Source: Okapia johnstoni
Taxonomy: Eukaryota > Chordata > Mammalia > Artiodactyla > Giraffidae
DNA: 64,000 bases
Assembly: GCA_024291935.2 (NCBI GenBank)
Contig: CM044316.1
Coordinates: 72,866,501 to 72,930,500, forward strand
Reading direction: 5' to 3'
In this document: positions 43,690 through 54,559 of the stretch, in pieces
Layout: every line of letters starts with the position of its first letter
Numbering within the stretch: position 1 is the first letter of the stretch
The notes under the pieces: model-generated
Databases searched by the model: none
What the model saw: the letters and a program-made list of their open reading frames with translations, nothing else
Told to the model about the DNA's origin: nothing
Translations under genes and position numbers: made by a program

Positions 43690-44752
43690 AGCATTTACAG
43701 AAATGGTAGGGACCTTACAGAAGCATAAGATATTAAGAAGAGGTGGCAAGAATACACAGAAGAACTATATAAAAAAGATCTTCACAACCCAGATAATCAC
43801 GATGGTGTGATCACTTACCTAGAGCCAGACATCCTGGAGTGTGAAGTAAAGTGGGCCTTAGGAAGCATCACTATGAACAAAACTAGTGGAGGTGATGGAA
43901 TTCCGGTTGAGCTATTTCAAATCCTAAAAGATGATGCTGTGAAAGTGCTGCACTCAATATGCCAGCAAATTTGGAAAACTCAGCGGTGGCCACAGGACTG
44001 GAAAAAGTCAGTTTTCATTCCAATTCCTAAGAAAGGCAATGCCAAAAATGCTCATACTACCACACAATTGCACTCATCTCACATGCTAGTAAAGTTATGC
44101 TCAAAATTCTCCAAGCCAGGCTTCAGCAATACGTGAACCGTGAACTTCCAGATGTTCAAGCTGGTTATAGAAAAGGCAGAGGAATCAGAGATCAAATTGC
44201 CAACATCCGCTGGATCATCAAAAAAGCAAGAGAATTCCAGAAAAACATCTATTTCTCCTTTATTGACTATGCCAAAGCCTTTGACTGTGTGGATCACAAT
44301 AAACTGTGGAAAATTCTGAAAGAGATGGGAATACCAGACCACCTGACCTGCCTCTTGAGAAACCTGTATGCAGGTCAGGAAGCAACAGTTAGAACTGGAC
44401 ATGGAACAACAGACTGGTTTCAAATAGGAAAAGGAGTGCATCAAGGCTGTATATTGTCACCCTGCTTATTTAACTTCTATGCAGAGTACATCATGAGAAA
44501 CGCTGGGCTGGAAGAGGCACAAGCTGGAATCAAGATTGCTGGGAGAAATATCAATAACCTCAGATATGCAGATGATACCATCCTTATGGCAGAAAGTGAA
44601 GAAGAACTAAAGAGCCTCTTAATGAAAGTGAAAGAGGAGAGTGAAAAAGTTGGCTTAAAACTCAACATTCAGAAAACTAAGATCATGGCATCTGGTCCCA
44701 TCACTTCATGGGAAATAGATGGAGAAAGAGTAGAAACAGTGGCTGAGTCCAA
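43690..44752 (+). mobile_element. BovB LINE, segment A: reverse transcriptase region
   Basis: Forward orientation, 5'-truncated near acagaaatggtagggacctt. Coding text is spread over two frames: 43807-44136 (upstream domain, with SGGDGIPVELFQILKDDAVK) and 44097-44909. The second keeps the palm motif FIDYAKAFDCVDHNK and an intact YADD box (44565-44576) followed by the KLNIQKTKIM thumb-side block. A base lost near 44045-44055 causes the frame break between them. At 44753 the element switches into an inverted block, so the last 50 or so codons of the 270-codon frame are chimeric. Not a working enzyme. Confidence 0.95.
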
Positions 44753-45225
44753 GGGACTCTCAAGAGTCTTCTCCAGCACCAAAGTTCAAAAGCATTTAGC
44801 ACTCAGCCTTCTTTGTCGTCCAACTCACACATCCATACACAACTACAGGAACAACCATAGCTTTGACTATATGGACCTTTGCCGGCAATGTGATGTGTCT
44901 GCTTTTTAATATGTTGTCTAGGTTTGTCATAGTTCCAAGGAACAAGCGTCTTTTACTTTTGTGGCTGCAGTCACCATCTGTGGTGATTTTGGAACCCAAG
45001 AAAATGAGGTCTGTAACTGTTTCCATTGTTTTTCCATCTATTTGCCATGAAATAATGGGACCAGATGCCATGATATTAGTTTTTTGAATACTGAGTTTTA
45101 AGCCAGTCTTTTCACTCTCCTCTTTCAGCTTCACTATGAAACGCTTTAGTTTCTCTTCGATTTCTGCCATTAGGGTGGTATCATCTGCATATCTGAGGTT
45201 ATTGATATTTCTCCCAGCAAACTCA
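44753..45225 (-). mobile_element. BovB segment B: inverted block of a second BovB lineage
   Basis: About 470 bp of BovB in reverse orientation between two forward segments. It runs (minus strand) from just before the catalytic box to the gagagtcccttgg region. Its sequence matches 51484-51956 far better than the flanking segments: both lack the same 6 bases in the GRKAMTNLD codons (reading LGTMTNLD), and share VKLKEESEKTGLK, NIMASGPII and DGKTMETVTDLIFL-type changes. Confidence 0.93.
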
Positions 45226-45903
45226 ACGTTCAGAAAACTAACATCATGGCATCCGGTCCCATCACTTCATGGCAAATAGATGGGGAAACAGTGGAAACAG
45301 TGGCTGAGTTTATTTTTCTGGGCTCCAAAATTACTGCAGATGGTGACTGTAGACTTGAAATTAAAAGACGCTTACTGCTTGGAAGGCAAGTTATGACCAA
45401 CCTAGACAGCATATTAAACAGCAGAGACATTACTTTGCCAACAAAGGTCCGTCTAGTCAAGGCTATGGTTTTCCCAGTGGTCATGTATGTATGTGAGAGT
45501 TGGACTATAAAGAAAGTTGAACGCAGAAGAATTGATACTTTTGAACTGTGGTGTTGAAGAATACTCTTGAGAGTCCCTTGGACTGCAAGGAGGTCCAACC
45601 AGTCCATCCTAAAGGAGATCAGGCCTGGGTGTTCATTGGAAGGACTCATGTTGAAGCTGAAACTCCAAAACTTTGGCCACCTGATACGAAGAGCTGACTC
45701 CTTAGAAAAGACCCTGATGCTGGGAAAGATTGAGGGCAGGAAGAGAAGGGGACGACAGAGGATGAGATGGTTGGATGGCATCACTGACTCAATGGGCATG
45801 AGTTTAGGTGGACTCAGGGAGTTGGTGATGCACAGGGAGGCCTGGCCTGCTGCAGTCCTTGGGGTCGCAGAGTTGGATACGACTGAGCGACTGAACTGAA
45901 CTG
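45226..45903 (+). mobile_element. BovB segment C: C-terminal region and 3' end
   Basis: Forward orientation from actcaacgttcagaaaacta to the ctgaactgaactg tail. Its first 80 or so bases repeat sequence already present at the end of segment A (44659-44752), so A and C overlap. Frames 45246-45557 and 45567-45899 carry the C-terminal part (LLLGRQVMTNLDSILNSRDI, then [20 protein letters not shown]) with a stop between. Confidence 0.94.
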
Positions 45904-47462
45904 TAGGTCAATGTTTCTTAAATTTCAGTAACAAAACATTTTAAATGAAGAGAAAATTTCATGAGCCATTGTTTACTATAGTTTTCATTATTTTATTTAA
46001 TTGTACATATACCAAAAATTCAGTGCAAACTCTGTTGTGTCACAATTGTGCTACAACTACAAAATCAAAGTAGGGAAATCAATCCAAACAAAATTACAAA
46101 AATGAAAAAGTAAAAATTGAAATTAACAGATAATGTGACAAATTATATTTATAGAAATGAAGTCACTATTCACAGACCAATAGAGAGTTCACATGTCAAC
46201 ACCTCTGCAGACCTTTTGAAGATTCAAGTTTCCTTCCAAGTTTTTTTCAGTTTCCAATTATGCCTAATGATGTGATTTGTTCTTTACTTAGTGGGAAGCC
46301 ATCATTTCCAAATTAAGTTATCTTTTGTTCTTTTTCTAACTAGCACACAACAATGACATGGTGCTTTTTGGTGCCAATAAGAAAGCTGAGAAAATGCAAC
46401 TGTAAGCATTAAAATCAGATGGTATTATTCAGCTGTGATCATTCAGAATAGCAAACTGAAGCTTCTACTAGTTTTATTTTAGGTTTTTGGTGAATGTAAA
46501 TCAGAATTTTGAAAATTATTTTCAGTGTTTTTTCCAATTCTTTTATCCTAAATTTTTAGAAATCTAAAAATTCCCTATAACCATCTCTAGACAACCGTAC
46601 TTGGTATGTTCTTGGAAGCCACATCTGATTTCATAACATCCCAGAACTCTTGGTCTTTGGGTCTCACATTGCACACAAGAGTACTATTTTTGTAGCCCTG
46701 TTTCAAGATTTACATTAGTGTGGAAATCTCAGGAACTGCAAAAATGTTCACTTTTTCTGAGAATATTAAAGACTCTAAAAAAGGAAAAACTCAAGGTATG
46801 ATTCTGTAGATTTAAAGGCAGTCAATCAGAAGACTTCAAGACTCTAGAATGCATAGTTGGGGGTCAGTCTGAACTCCAGTGGACATATGGAGGATGTTGA
46901 AGCTGAGAAAGAATGAGAACATTAAGAACTGTAAAGACATAAAATGTTATCTTCAGTACATACTACGTACTATAGATGTAGAGGGGGAGATACACAAATA
47001 ATCAGAGATAGACTCAGGGTCATCCTCCCCCAAAATATATTGAGATTCCACTAGTCTTCTCTCCAAGTGTTCAAGATGTTGAACTTCTAGACTTTCACCA
47101 GGTGCCCTTTAGGTAGATGGTTTCCTTGGATATAGGAGCTCACAAATCACCTGCTGGTCACTATTGAGTTGGCAGAGTTGCCTCTGTGAGAAATATCATG
47201 CTCTCTTCTTTACCTCCCATCCTTTCTCTGTACACTTGTTCTGGTAACACCTGTTATACAGGGCCCTTCAAGGTACTGTCTTTTCTGAAGGAAAATGGTG
47301 GATGGCAGCAGGTGCTTGAGAGGTGTTTTCTCCATGAGAATAGATGGGGAATATCCCAGGTCTCTCTTCAAAAATAGAATTAAGTCAACATTTAAAACAT
47401 GACTAAGAGCTATAGGCAGAATCAACTAGTTCTTGACCATGTTTTGCATAAGCTTGTAAAAT
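45904..47462. other. Unassigned AT-rich sequence, no gene seen
   Basis: 1.5 kb without a recognised repeat. Opposite-strand frames at 47186-47425 overlap and are unsupported. Confidence 0.45.
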
Positions 47463-47677
47463 GAAAAAAGTGAAAGTGAAGTCACTCAGTCGTGTCCGAC
47501 TCTTTGAGACCCTGTGGACTGTAGCCTACCAGGCTTCTCCATCCATGGGATTTTTCAAGCAAGAATACTGGAGTGGGTTGCCATTTCCTTCTCCAGGGGA
47601 CCTTCCCGACCCAGGGATTGAACCCGGGCCTCCCTCATTGTAGGCAGATGCTTTACCGTCTAAGCCACCAGGGAAAC
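47463..47677 (-). mobile_element. Bov-tA SINE
   Basis: Reverse orientation, gaaagtgaagtcactcagtc to taagccaccagggaaac; the tail side carries the gaaagtgaa motif typical of one Bov-tA subtype. Confidence 0.94.
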
Positions 47678-48511
47678 GTGTAGCTGACTATAAAAAAAAG
47701 AATGCTCAGGTTAAGGGTTCCAGGAATTGGTTGGTCATTGCCTTCAGTGTTTTGTCAGGGAGAGCACTTCAAAGCAATGTGAACAAATAAACATACTGAC
47801 CCCCAAACCACATTGTTTTTATCATAAATATATGGTAAAAACAGAGCCAGTGCAGTACAAGTGAAATAACTATGCAAATTATTGTTATTATTATCATCTA
47901 AGTCTAGTTTATTGAAAATCTCAACAAAAATAAAATGTCTAGATTGAGAATCTAGGTTTCCTAGTCATATTGCATTATAACTATCAGGAGTGAGGGTTTA
48001 TCCCTACATTTGCTTAAATTTGCCATACTAACTTAGTTTCTTTTTAATGGTGTGTCAAAGATAGATTTACTCCCCTTGGGCTTTATTTTCAAGTTATGGT
48101 ATTTAGTTCAGTGCTATTCCTAGCCTATAATACACTAGCAATAACATGCAATGTACTAATATCCTGGAGAGTTCTATTCGCTGTGTCCTTGAAGCAATGT
48201 AGCAACTTAACACGATGCATGTTGAATAGTTATGGATCACACATGGGAGCAAATATTATCCTCTTACATTTTGTTCTACTTTAGGTTCTTTCATCATGAT
48301 GCCCTAAGAAATTTTATGATGAACTGCAAGTTTTCTTCTTTTCCTGTTCTGAATGAGGAGCTATTGTATGACACAGGCATTTTCAGATGCTTAACTACAC
48401 ACATATACTTCCTCACTGCTATGATCATTTTAAATGTCTGGATGGTACACTCCCCCATACTTTCCTCTCGGAAGTGGCCCTTAATAACTAAGGAGATAGC
48501 TTTGGTTTATG
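47678..48511. other. Unassigned sequence
   Basis: Frames at 48096-48531 (62 and 99 codons, plus) overlap and have no splice or family evidence. Confidence 0.45.
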
Positions 48512-48798
48512 TGTTAGTCTGCTCAGACTAACTGTATAATAAAATATATAGACTAGGTGGCTTAAACAACAAAAATTGACTTTCTCACAGTTCCAGGGGC
48601 TGGTGTTTAAGATCAAGGTGTCTGCAGTATTGGGTTATCCTTTGACCCTTTTCCTTGCCTGGCAGATGGTCATCCTACTGCTGTGTCCTCAAGTAGTCAT
48701 CTCTGTGCATGCCTGGTGTCTCTTCCTTTTTCTATAAGACACCAGTCCTATAGAAGGCCTCACACTTATGACCTCATTCAACCTTAATTACCTCTTTA
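48512..48798 (-). repeat. MLT1-like MaLR LTR, part 1
   Basis: Reverse orientation: tgttagtctgctcagactaa, gactaggtggcttaaacaac, ctcacagttccaggggctgg, agatcaaggtgtctgcagta, gacctcattcaaccttaatt. Interrupted at ctcttta (48798) and resumed at 49077. Confidence 0.9.
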
Positions 48799-48800
48799 CA

Positions 48801-48857
48801 GCCTGGCTAGCTCAGTCGGTAGAGGATGAGATTCTTAATCTCAGGGTCATTGGGTGT
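48801..48857 (+). pseudogene. tRNA-Lys(CTT) pseudogene, 3'-truncated
   Basis: gcctggctagctcagtcggt, agaggatgagattcttaatc and tcagggtc match tRNA-Lys-CTT through acceptor strand, D arm, anticodon arm and variable loop. The anticodon CTT is at 48834-48836. The T arm is decayed (attgggtgtg) and the 3' acceptor strand is absent, so no tRNA can form. It lies directly before a Bov-tA SINE in the same orientation, and both sit within one probable target duplication (see the SINE entry). Confidence 0.9.
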
Positions 48858-48866
48858 GTTCTTTTG

Positions 48867-49076
48867 GGGCTTCCCTGGTTGCTCAGTCAATAAATAATCT
48901 TCCTGCAATGCAAGAGACCCAGGTTAGATCCCTGGGCTGGGAAGATCCCCTGGAGAAGGAAATGACAACCCAGTCCAGTATCCTTGCCTGGGAAATCCCA
49001 TGGACAGAGGAGCCTGGCAGGCTACAGTCCACGGAGTTGCAAGAGTTGGACACAACTTAACAACTAAACCACCACC
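48867..49076 (+). mobile_element. Bov-tA SINE following the tRNA-Lys segment
   Basis: Forward orientation, gggcttccctggttgctcag to caactaaaccaccacc. The direct repeat ac(c/t)tcttta at 48790-48798 and 49077-49085 (8 of 9 bases) flanks the tRNA-like segment and the SINE together, which suggests they entered as one unit. Confidence 0.93.
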
Positions 49077-49169
49077 ACTTCTTTAAAAGCCTTACCTCCA
49101 AACACAGTCACACTGAGGGTTAGGACTTCAATAAATGAATTGTTGGGGGTGTACATTGAATTCATAACA
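49077..49169 (-). repeat. MLT1-like MaLR LTR, part 2
   Basis: aaaagccttacctccaaaca, cagtcacactgagggttagg, acttcaataaatgaattgtt and the end gaattcataaca complete the LTR begun at 48512. Confidence 0.9.
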
Positions 49170-51162
49170 GTTTATAACCTTAAGGAAATGATGGGCAGGT
49201 GTCTCAGTAATAGAAACAGCATCACATTTCTCCTCTAGGATCCCCAGATCTTTTCATGATATGTGTAATCTTAACCCCAAGGTACCACATCATGTCATGT
49301 GTCTTTCCAACCACTGTTATAATGGAAAGAAACACCTCCAGGTGTTCACTGCTGGCTGAATCAGCCTAGAGCTGGCTTCATGAGCCCATTTCATGCCAGA
49401 GTTTGGATAAATAATTCTATTCTGTGCTCCAATTGGATCAATGTATAAATGGCTAGAGTGATTTCAATTGGTATCTTTTTGTCTAACCAAAAATTAAAAT
49501 ATGGACTCATGAAACAGACAAATAAACAAAGAAGTTGGAAATTATTCAGGTTAGAGGCCATAGACCACTTTGACGGTATGATCTCTGATGAAAGGAATCC
49601 TCAAGCAAGCCATCAGAGCATCTCAAATGATGGTTTTATAGTTTCACTGTCCTAACAAATGTCTTTTACATCAGAGCTAGAAAGACTCCTCCTGTGAAAA
49701 TGGAAAGTTTGCTGGGATTATTAAATTTTCATAACATGGTAGAGCTAATCCATTTGTTCTAGAGAGAAGGGACTGGGCAAAACATGAAGACCAGGATGAA
49801 ATCACTCAGTAGTCTGACTGAAGACAGGAAAAGAAATCTAGGCTCTGAAATAAAAAATTTTCTCTTAGTGCCAAAAAAATGTAAACTCTGCAGGCTCTTT
49901 CTGTCCCTTATCAAAGTTCACACTGGAAGATACACAGTGGACAGACCAGGTCAAAGAAAACAAGACAACAAAGGCAAGGCTTCAGTTCCTCTTTATTAAC
50001 CACCTGAGTTTCATTTTGAAGTAGAAGAGAAAAGGAACCTCACCCAAAACAATTTCACAATTGTCAGTTACCCTTCAGATCTTAGCCTGATTCCCTTCTC
50101 AGTTCTCCGAATCAGAAAGGAGCCACACAAGACCATGAGTGCAGATAAAATCACACAGACCAATAGGCTGAATGTTGATTTGGTGTAATTAGGCAGTCCT
50201 GAGAACTCTCAGTAGAGACTTTTAGAAAGTTGTTCTACCAGAGGATTATTATGGTAATTGAAATTAGGAATAGAATTATGGTTGGACCCTAAATAACATG
50301 ATGCGGATGCTAAAACTGCTATTTAGCTGTTACAGTGAACAATTTGGAACAATGGGAGGGACAGGGAGTACTTGTGAGGGCTCTAATTTTAATTTTGGGA
50401 TTGCCAATTTGTTAGCCTTTCACTGCTTCCTTAAAGGAAATGCAGGGTCTTAAGGAACTTGCCCAAGACCTATATTCAAGTAGAAAATTATGAGCTTCAC
50501 TTCCTAAGCAGGAGATACTTAAGATTTTCTTTCTTTAAGGGTAGTGTACACTTCACATTCACAGGTCTCAAAATCTCTGCCACAGAATGAGAGGTACCCT
50601 AATGATGGATCAGTTATAAGAGCTCATTACTTTTACAAGTGTTTGAGCAGCTCATTCTTTTTCTAAAGAAGGGAGTATGTAGAGGTGCTACTGTAAAGAT
50701 GTGATTTATAGGCAGATGTATGAGAGAAGATGAGGACTAAAGCTCAATAGTCATAAACACGATTCTGATAGTTAATTTGCTCTTATCTTCATCTGCAGAT
50801 GTTTGAATGAATAAACACCAATGGCAAAGTGTTGTTGTATATGTTCATTAGATGATGGAGAGGATTATTATGATCATTGAACAGGAGTCACGAAGAATCA
50901 AATTAGAAATTAGAGTCACAAGGAGCAAAGTCAGTGCAAAGTAATGAACATTTGTTTTGAAAAGAAGAATAGATGTGGCCTGTTATCTTTTCCCCAAATT
51001 CACGGTACACGTCACTTTTGTCCTCACCTTTAAAAAATAAAATATACATGTTGTGATATTAATATACAACAGTTAGGGTGGAGTCTGTTATCTCTCAGTC
51101 TCTGAGAGGTAAGCACTACTAACAGTGCAGTGCAGTATTTTTTCAAATTTATTTTATGTATT
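49170..51162. other. Unassigned sequence, no gene seen
   Basis: About 2 kb without a recognised repeat. Frames at 49449-49655 and 49784-49999 (plus) are short and unsupported. Low repeat content makes it worth a conservation check. Confidence 0.45.
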
Positions 51163-52327
51163 TGTTGTTCAGTCACTAAGTCATGTCTGACTCTTTGTGA
51201 CTCCACGGACTGCAGCATGCCAGGCTTCCCTGCCCTTCACCATCTCCCTGAGTTTGCTCAGAGTCATGTCCGTTGAGTCGGTGATGCCATCCAACCATCT
51301 CATCGTCTGTCACCCCCTTCTCCTCCTGCCTTCAATCTTTCCAGCATCAGGGTATTTTCCAGTGATGCTCTTCGCATCAGGTGGCCAAAGTATTGGATCT
51401 TCAGTTTCAGCATTAATCCTTCCAATGAATATTCAGGACTGATTTCCTTTAGGATGGACTGGTTGGATCTCCTTGCTGTCTAAGGGACTCTCGAGAGTCT
51501 TCTCCAGCACCAAAGTTCAAAAGCATCAATTCTTTAGCACTCAGCCTTCTTTATCGTCCAACTCGCACATCCATACACAACTACAGGAAAAACCATAGCT
51601 TTGACTATATGGACATTTGCCGGCAGTGTGATGTCTCTGCTTTTTAATATGTTGTCTAGGTTTGTCATAGTTCCAAGGCACAAGCATCTTTTAATTTTGT
51701 GGCTGCAGTCACCATCTGTGGTGATTTTGGAACTCAAGAAAATGAGGTCTGTCACTGTTTCCATTGTTTTTCCATCTATTTGCTGTGAAATAATAGGACC
51801 AGATGCCATGATATTAGTTTTTTGAATGCTGCGTTTTAAGCCAGTCTTTTCACTCTCCTCTTTCAGCTTCACTATGAAGCACTTTAGTTTCTCTTTGATT
51901 TCTGCCATTAGGGTGGTATCATCTGCATATCTGAGGTTATTGATAGTTCTCCCAGCAGTCTTAATTCTAGCTTGTGATTCATCCAGCCCTGCATTTCGCA
52001 TGACGAACTCTGCATGTAAGTTAAATAACCAGGGTGACAATATACAGTCTTGACGTACTCCTTTCTCAATTTTGAACCAGTCCATTGTTCCATGTACAAT
52101 TCTAATTGTTGCTTCTTGACCTGCATACAGGTTTCTCAGGAAGCAGGTAAGGTGGTCTGATTTCTCTTTCAGAATTTCGCACGTTTTTTTGTGATCCACA
52201 AGGTCAAAGGCTTTAGCATAGTCAATGAAGCAGATGTCTTTCTGGAATTCTCTTGCTTTTTCTATGATCTAATGAATGTTGGCTATTTGATCTCTTATTC
52301 CTCTGCCTTTGGTAAACACAGCTTGTA
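51163..52327 (-). mobile_element. BovB LINE, 3' part, second lineage
   Basis: Reverse orientation from the tail (tttgttgttcagtcactaag) to the finger region (tttggtaaacacagcttgta). The minus frame 51534-52199 (222 codons) carries NLYAGQEATIRIVHGTMDWF, the box YADD (51915-51926) and a long C-terminal block with LGTMTNLDNILKSRDI. Two stretches are damaged upstream: motif A is interrupted and the palm frame shifts near 52190. It shares a 6-base in-frame deletion and many substitutions with segment B at 44753-45225. Confidence 0.94.
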
Positions 52328-52694
52328 CATCTGGAAGTGTATACTATCATGTTACTATTGCCATAAAAATGGGTGTATATATAGTATATGTTGCTTTGCT
52401 GTGACACTTGGTCACCAAACATACCATGGGTGACTTTCTATGCCATTTGATGAGGGAAAAATATATAAATCACACATGTGCTAATAAATCCATTAAAAGT
52501 TTGGGCACAAACATGAGAAACTATACACTGCTTTGCTCTACAAATGAAAATACAGATGAAGACAGTGATCACCAGACTTTTAATTCTCCATTTTGTTTTC
52601 TTCTAAATGATTAAAATTTTATGTATCGCCATGAATTATTTTTATCATAGAAAGCTAGAGTAGCAAATATGCAAGAAAAAGAAGAGAGGCTAAA
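52328..52694. other. Unassigned AT-rich sequence
   Basis: No supported gene or repeat. Confidence 0.4.
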
Positions 52695-52704
52695 CTTAAA
52701 AGGA

Positions 52705-52913
52705 GGCTTCCCTGGTGACTCAGTAGTTAAGAATCTGCCTGCCAATGCAGGAGACAAGGGTTGGATCCCTGGGTTGGGAAGATCCCCTGGAGAAAGAAAT
52801 GACAACGTACCTCAGTATTCTTGCCTAGGAAATCCCATAGACAGAGGAGCCTGGAGGGCTCCAGTTCATGGGGTCACAAAAAGCCATACACAATTTAGTG
52901 ACTATACAACAAT
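52705..52913 (+). mobile_element. Bov-tA SINE
   Basis: Forward orientation, ggcttccctggtgactcagt to agtgactatacaacaa. Target duplication cttaaaagga at 52695-52704 and 52914-52923. Confidence 0.95.
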
Positions 52914-52923
52914 CTTAAAAGGA

Positions 52924-53770
52924 TTAAGTAGAAAAACAATTCAAGTTGCTTGGCTGTGATTTTTGTACTAAAAAAAAATAATAAAAGATCAAATGTTTAA
53001 TCTACTAAATCTTTGGCTATTTCTAGAAAAATCCATAAGCAGTAAAATTTTATCCAAACTCCCAAGACAGATCGTTAGCTCTGGTATGAACCAAGTCGAC
53101 ACCCCTCTGGTCCTCTAAGATGTATTTTCATTGTGAGCTGTCTAATCTTGTTTGCTTTATGCATATATTCTCCATGACTGGGAGAGATAATTCTGATCTA
53201 AAGGGGATTTTTTGATTGCCAGCCTAACTAATGACTCTAATGAAGAGAAGACCCAGTAAATTCCCTGAGAAGTTTGATTTCTACAGCCTACTTTTGAGTT
53301 CTTTTTCATTCTGAGGTAATGCCTGGACCCAGTGGAGGGAAATCTTTGTTTATTTTGCTCTTTGATCTTACTAAGAGCTCATTTAAAGCAAAGGTCCCAG
53401 CTGAGGACCTACATATGAGGACAAATATACTAAAAAGTATAATTTCTTGGCATTGTTCTTTTTTCCAGCACATTGCACAGAGTCTCCTCTATAACGACTC
53501 CAGGGAAACATTTCTTTCTGGTCTCAAGAATAGTTGAAAGTAACCAAGCAATTGATTTGTTTTTACATTACAGACAATGTGGATTTTGCAATAAGGCCTG
53601 TGTCTGGTTTTTATGTGTTTGAAAATGTGTAACCTAGATGTCCCTAGACCGTACCAGCCTAGGGGCACAAGTGAGTCACATTAACTTTAATACCCCAGTA
53701 CTACTGGCTCAATGGGCCTCAACCCGCTACAGAGAAGACCCTTTGCTCCAAGCATTTCTGCATACTCCTC
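52924..53770. other. Unassigned sequence
   Basis: A 72-codon plus frame at 53319-53537 is unsupported. No named repeat. Confidence 0.4.
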
Positions 53771-53792
53771 GGGGCGGGGGGGGGGGGGGGGG
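53771..53792 (+). repeat. Poly-G run
   Basis: GGGGC followed by 17 consecutive G. Such a run can form G-quadruplex structure and is prone to length change and to sequencing error. Confidence 0.9.
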
Positions 53793-53829
53793 AACCACAT
53801 GTGTTTACATTCATTGATTTTTAAGTAGA

Positions 53830-54335
53830 AGAAACCAACTGTGTTAGTTTAAGCAAAGAAAAACAAATTTATTACAAGCATTAGCACGTGACCTGTAGAA
53901 CCTAAGGGCAGGGATGCAGCCTTGCCTCAGAAAAGACTGGAAGCAGAGATTCCAGTGTCATGAGGGTGTTCCCTCATCTCTGCTTCTTGCTGCATAATTC
54001 TCTCCCCTCCTGACTCTGTCTCTCAGCATCTGCTGTGCATCCAACTCAGAAACAGAAAATAAACACAACTGAGAGCTCCCAGGCTTGTACGATGCAGGTT
54101 CAGCTACCCGGAGAGATCCTGGAAAGGATTGCTGGATCCCAATTCTGAACTTCTGGGGAAGGGACTGCTCGCTGATAGTCACAGCTTGAATGGCCTGGTG
54201 GCTAGGTGGGTGAGAGAGTAGTTCCCAGAAAAGGGGATGAGCAGAGGTAGGCTGATAACAGAGGAGAGCCTTGCAGAGAAGCGACTTCCCTCGGGGGTAC
54301 GGCCACCTTGCCCCATGACCCCAGAGTGAGCTGCT
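53830..54335 (+). repeat. Possible ancient mammalian repeat, family unassigned
   Basis: tgtgttagtttaagcaaaga / acaaatttattacaagcatt followed by a C/T-rich middle and a 'gaacttctggggaagggact' end resembles the same old class as 5695-6310. Weak assignment. Minus frames at 53958-54421 are not supported. Confidence 0.35.
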
Positions 54336-54382
54336 GCGCTCAGACAGAACTCTACTCCGAAGTGCTCATTTAATCCAATTGC

Positions 54383-54414
54383 AGATTCTTTACTGTCTGA
54401 GCCACCATGCATGC
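54383..54414 (-). mobile_element. 32-bp SINE-head micro-insertion
   Basis: agattctttactgtctgagc / caccatgcatgc is the reverse complement of the tRNA-like head of Bov-tA (tggtggctcaga.agtaaagaatct) and nothing else of the SINE. It is flanked by a perfect 11-bp direct repeat aatccaattgc at 54372-54382 and 54415-54425. Confidence 0.75.
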
Positions 54415-54425
54415 AATCCAATTGC

Positions 54426-54559
54426 TAAGCAGTTTCCAAAGAAAAAAAAAATTTTTTTTCTTTTTTTAACGAAAGCAGTATCTACTGAAGATGTGACCAA
54501 CTGTCACCTTTGGTATTGCTGATTGGTGAAAAAAATCTTCTGGGAGAAAATTTGGAAAT
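54426..54559. other. A/T palindromic stretch
   Basis: Near 54438-54463 the sequence aaagaaaaaaaaa...ttttttttcttt forms a perfect A/T inverted repeat of at least 12 bp per arm. No other feature. Confidence 0.6.
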
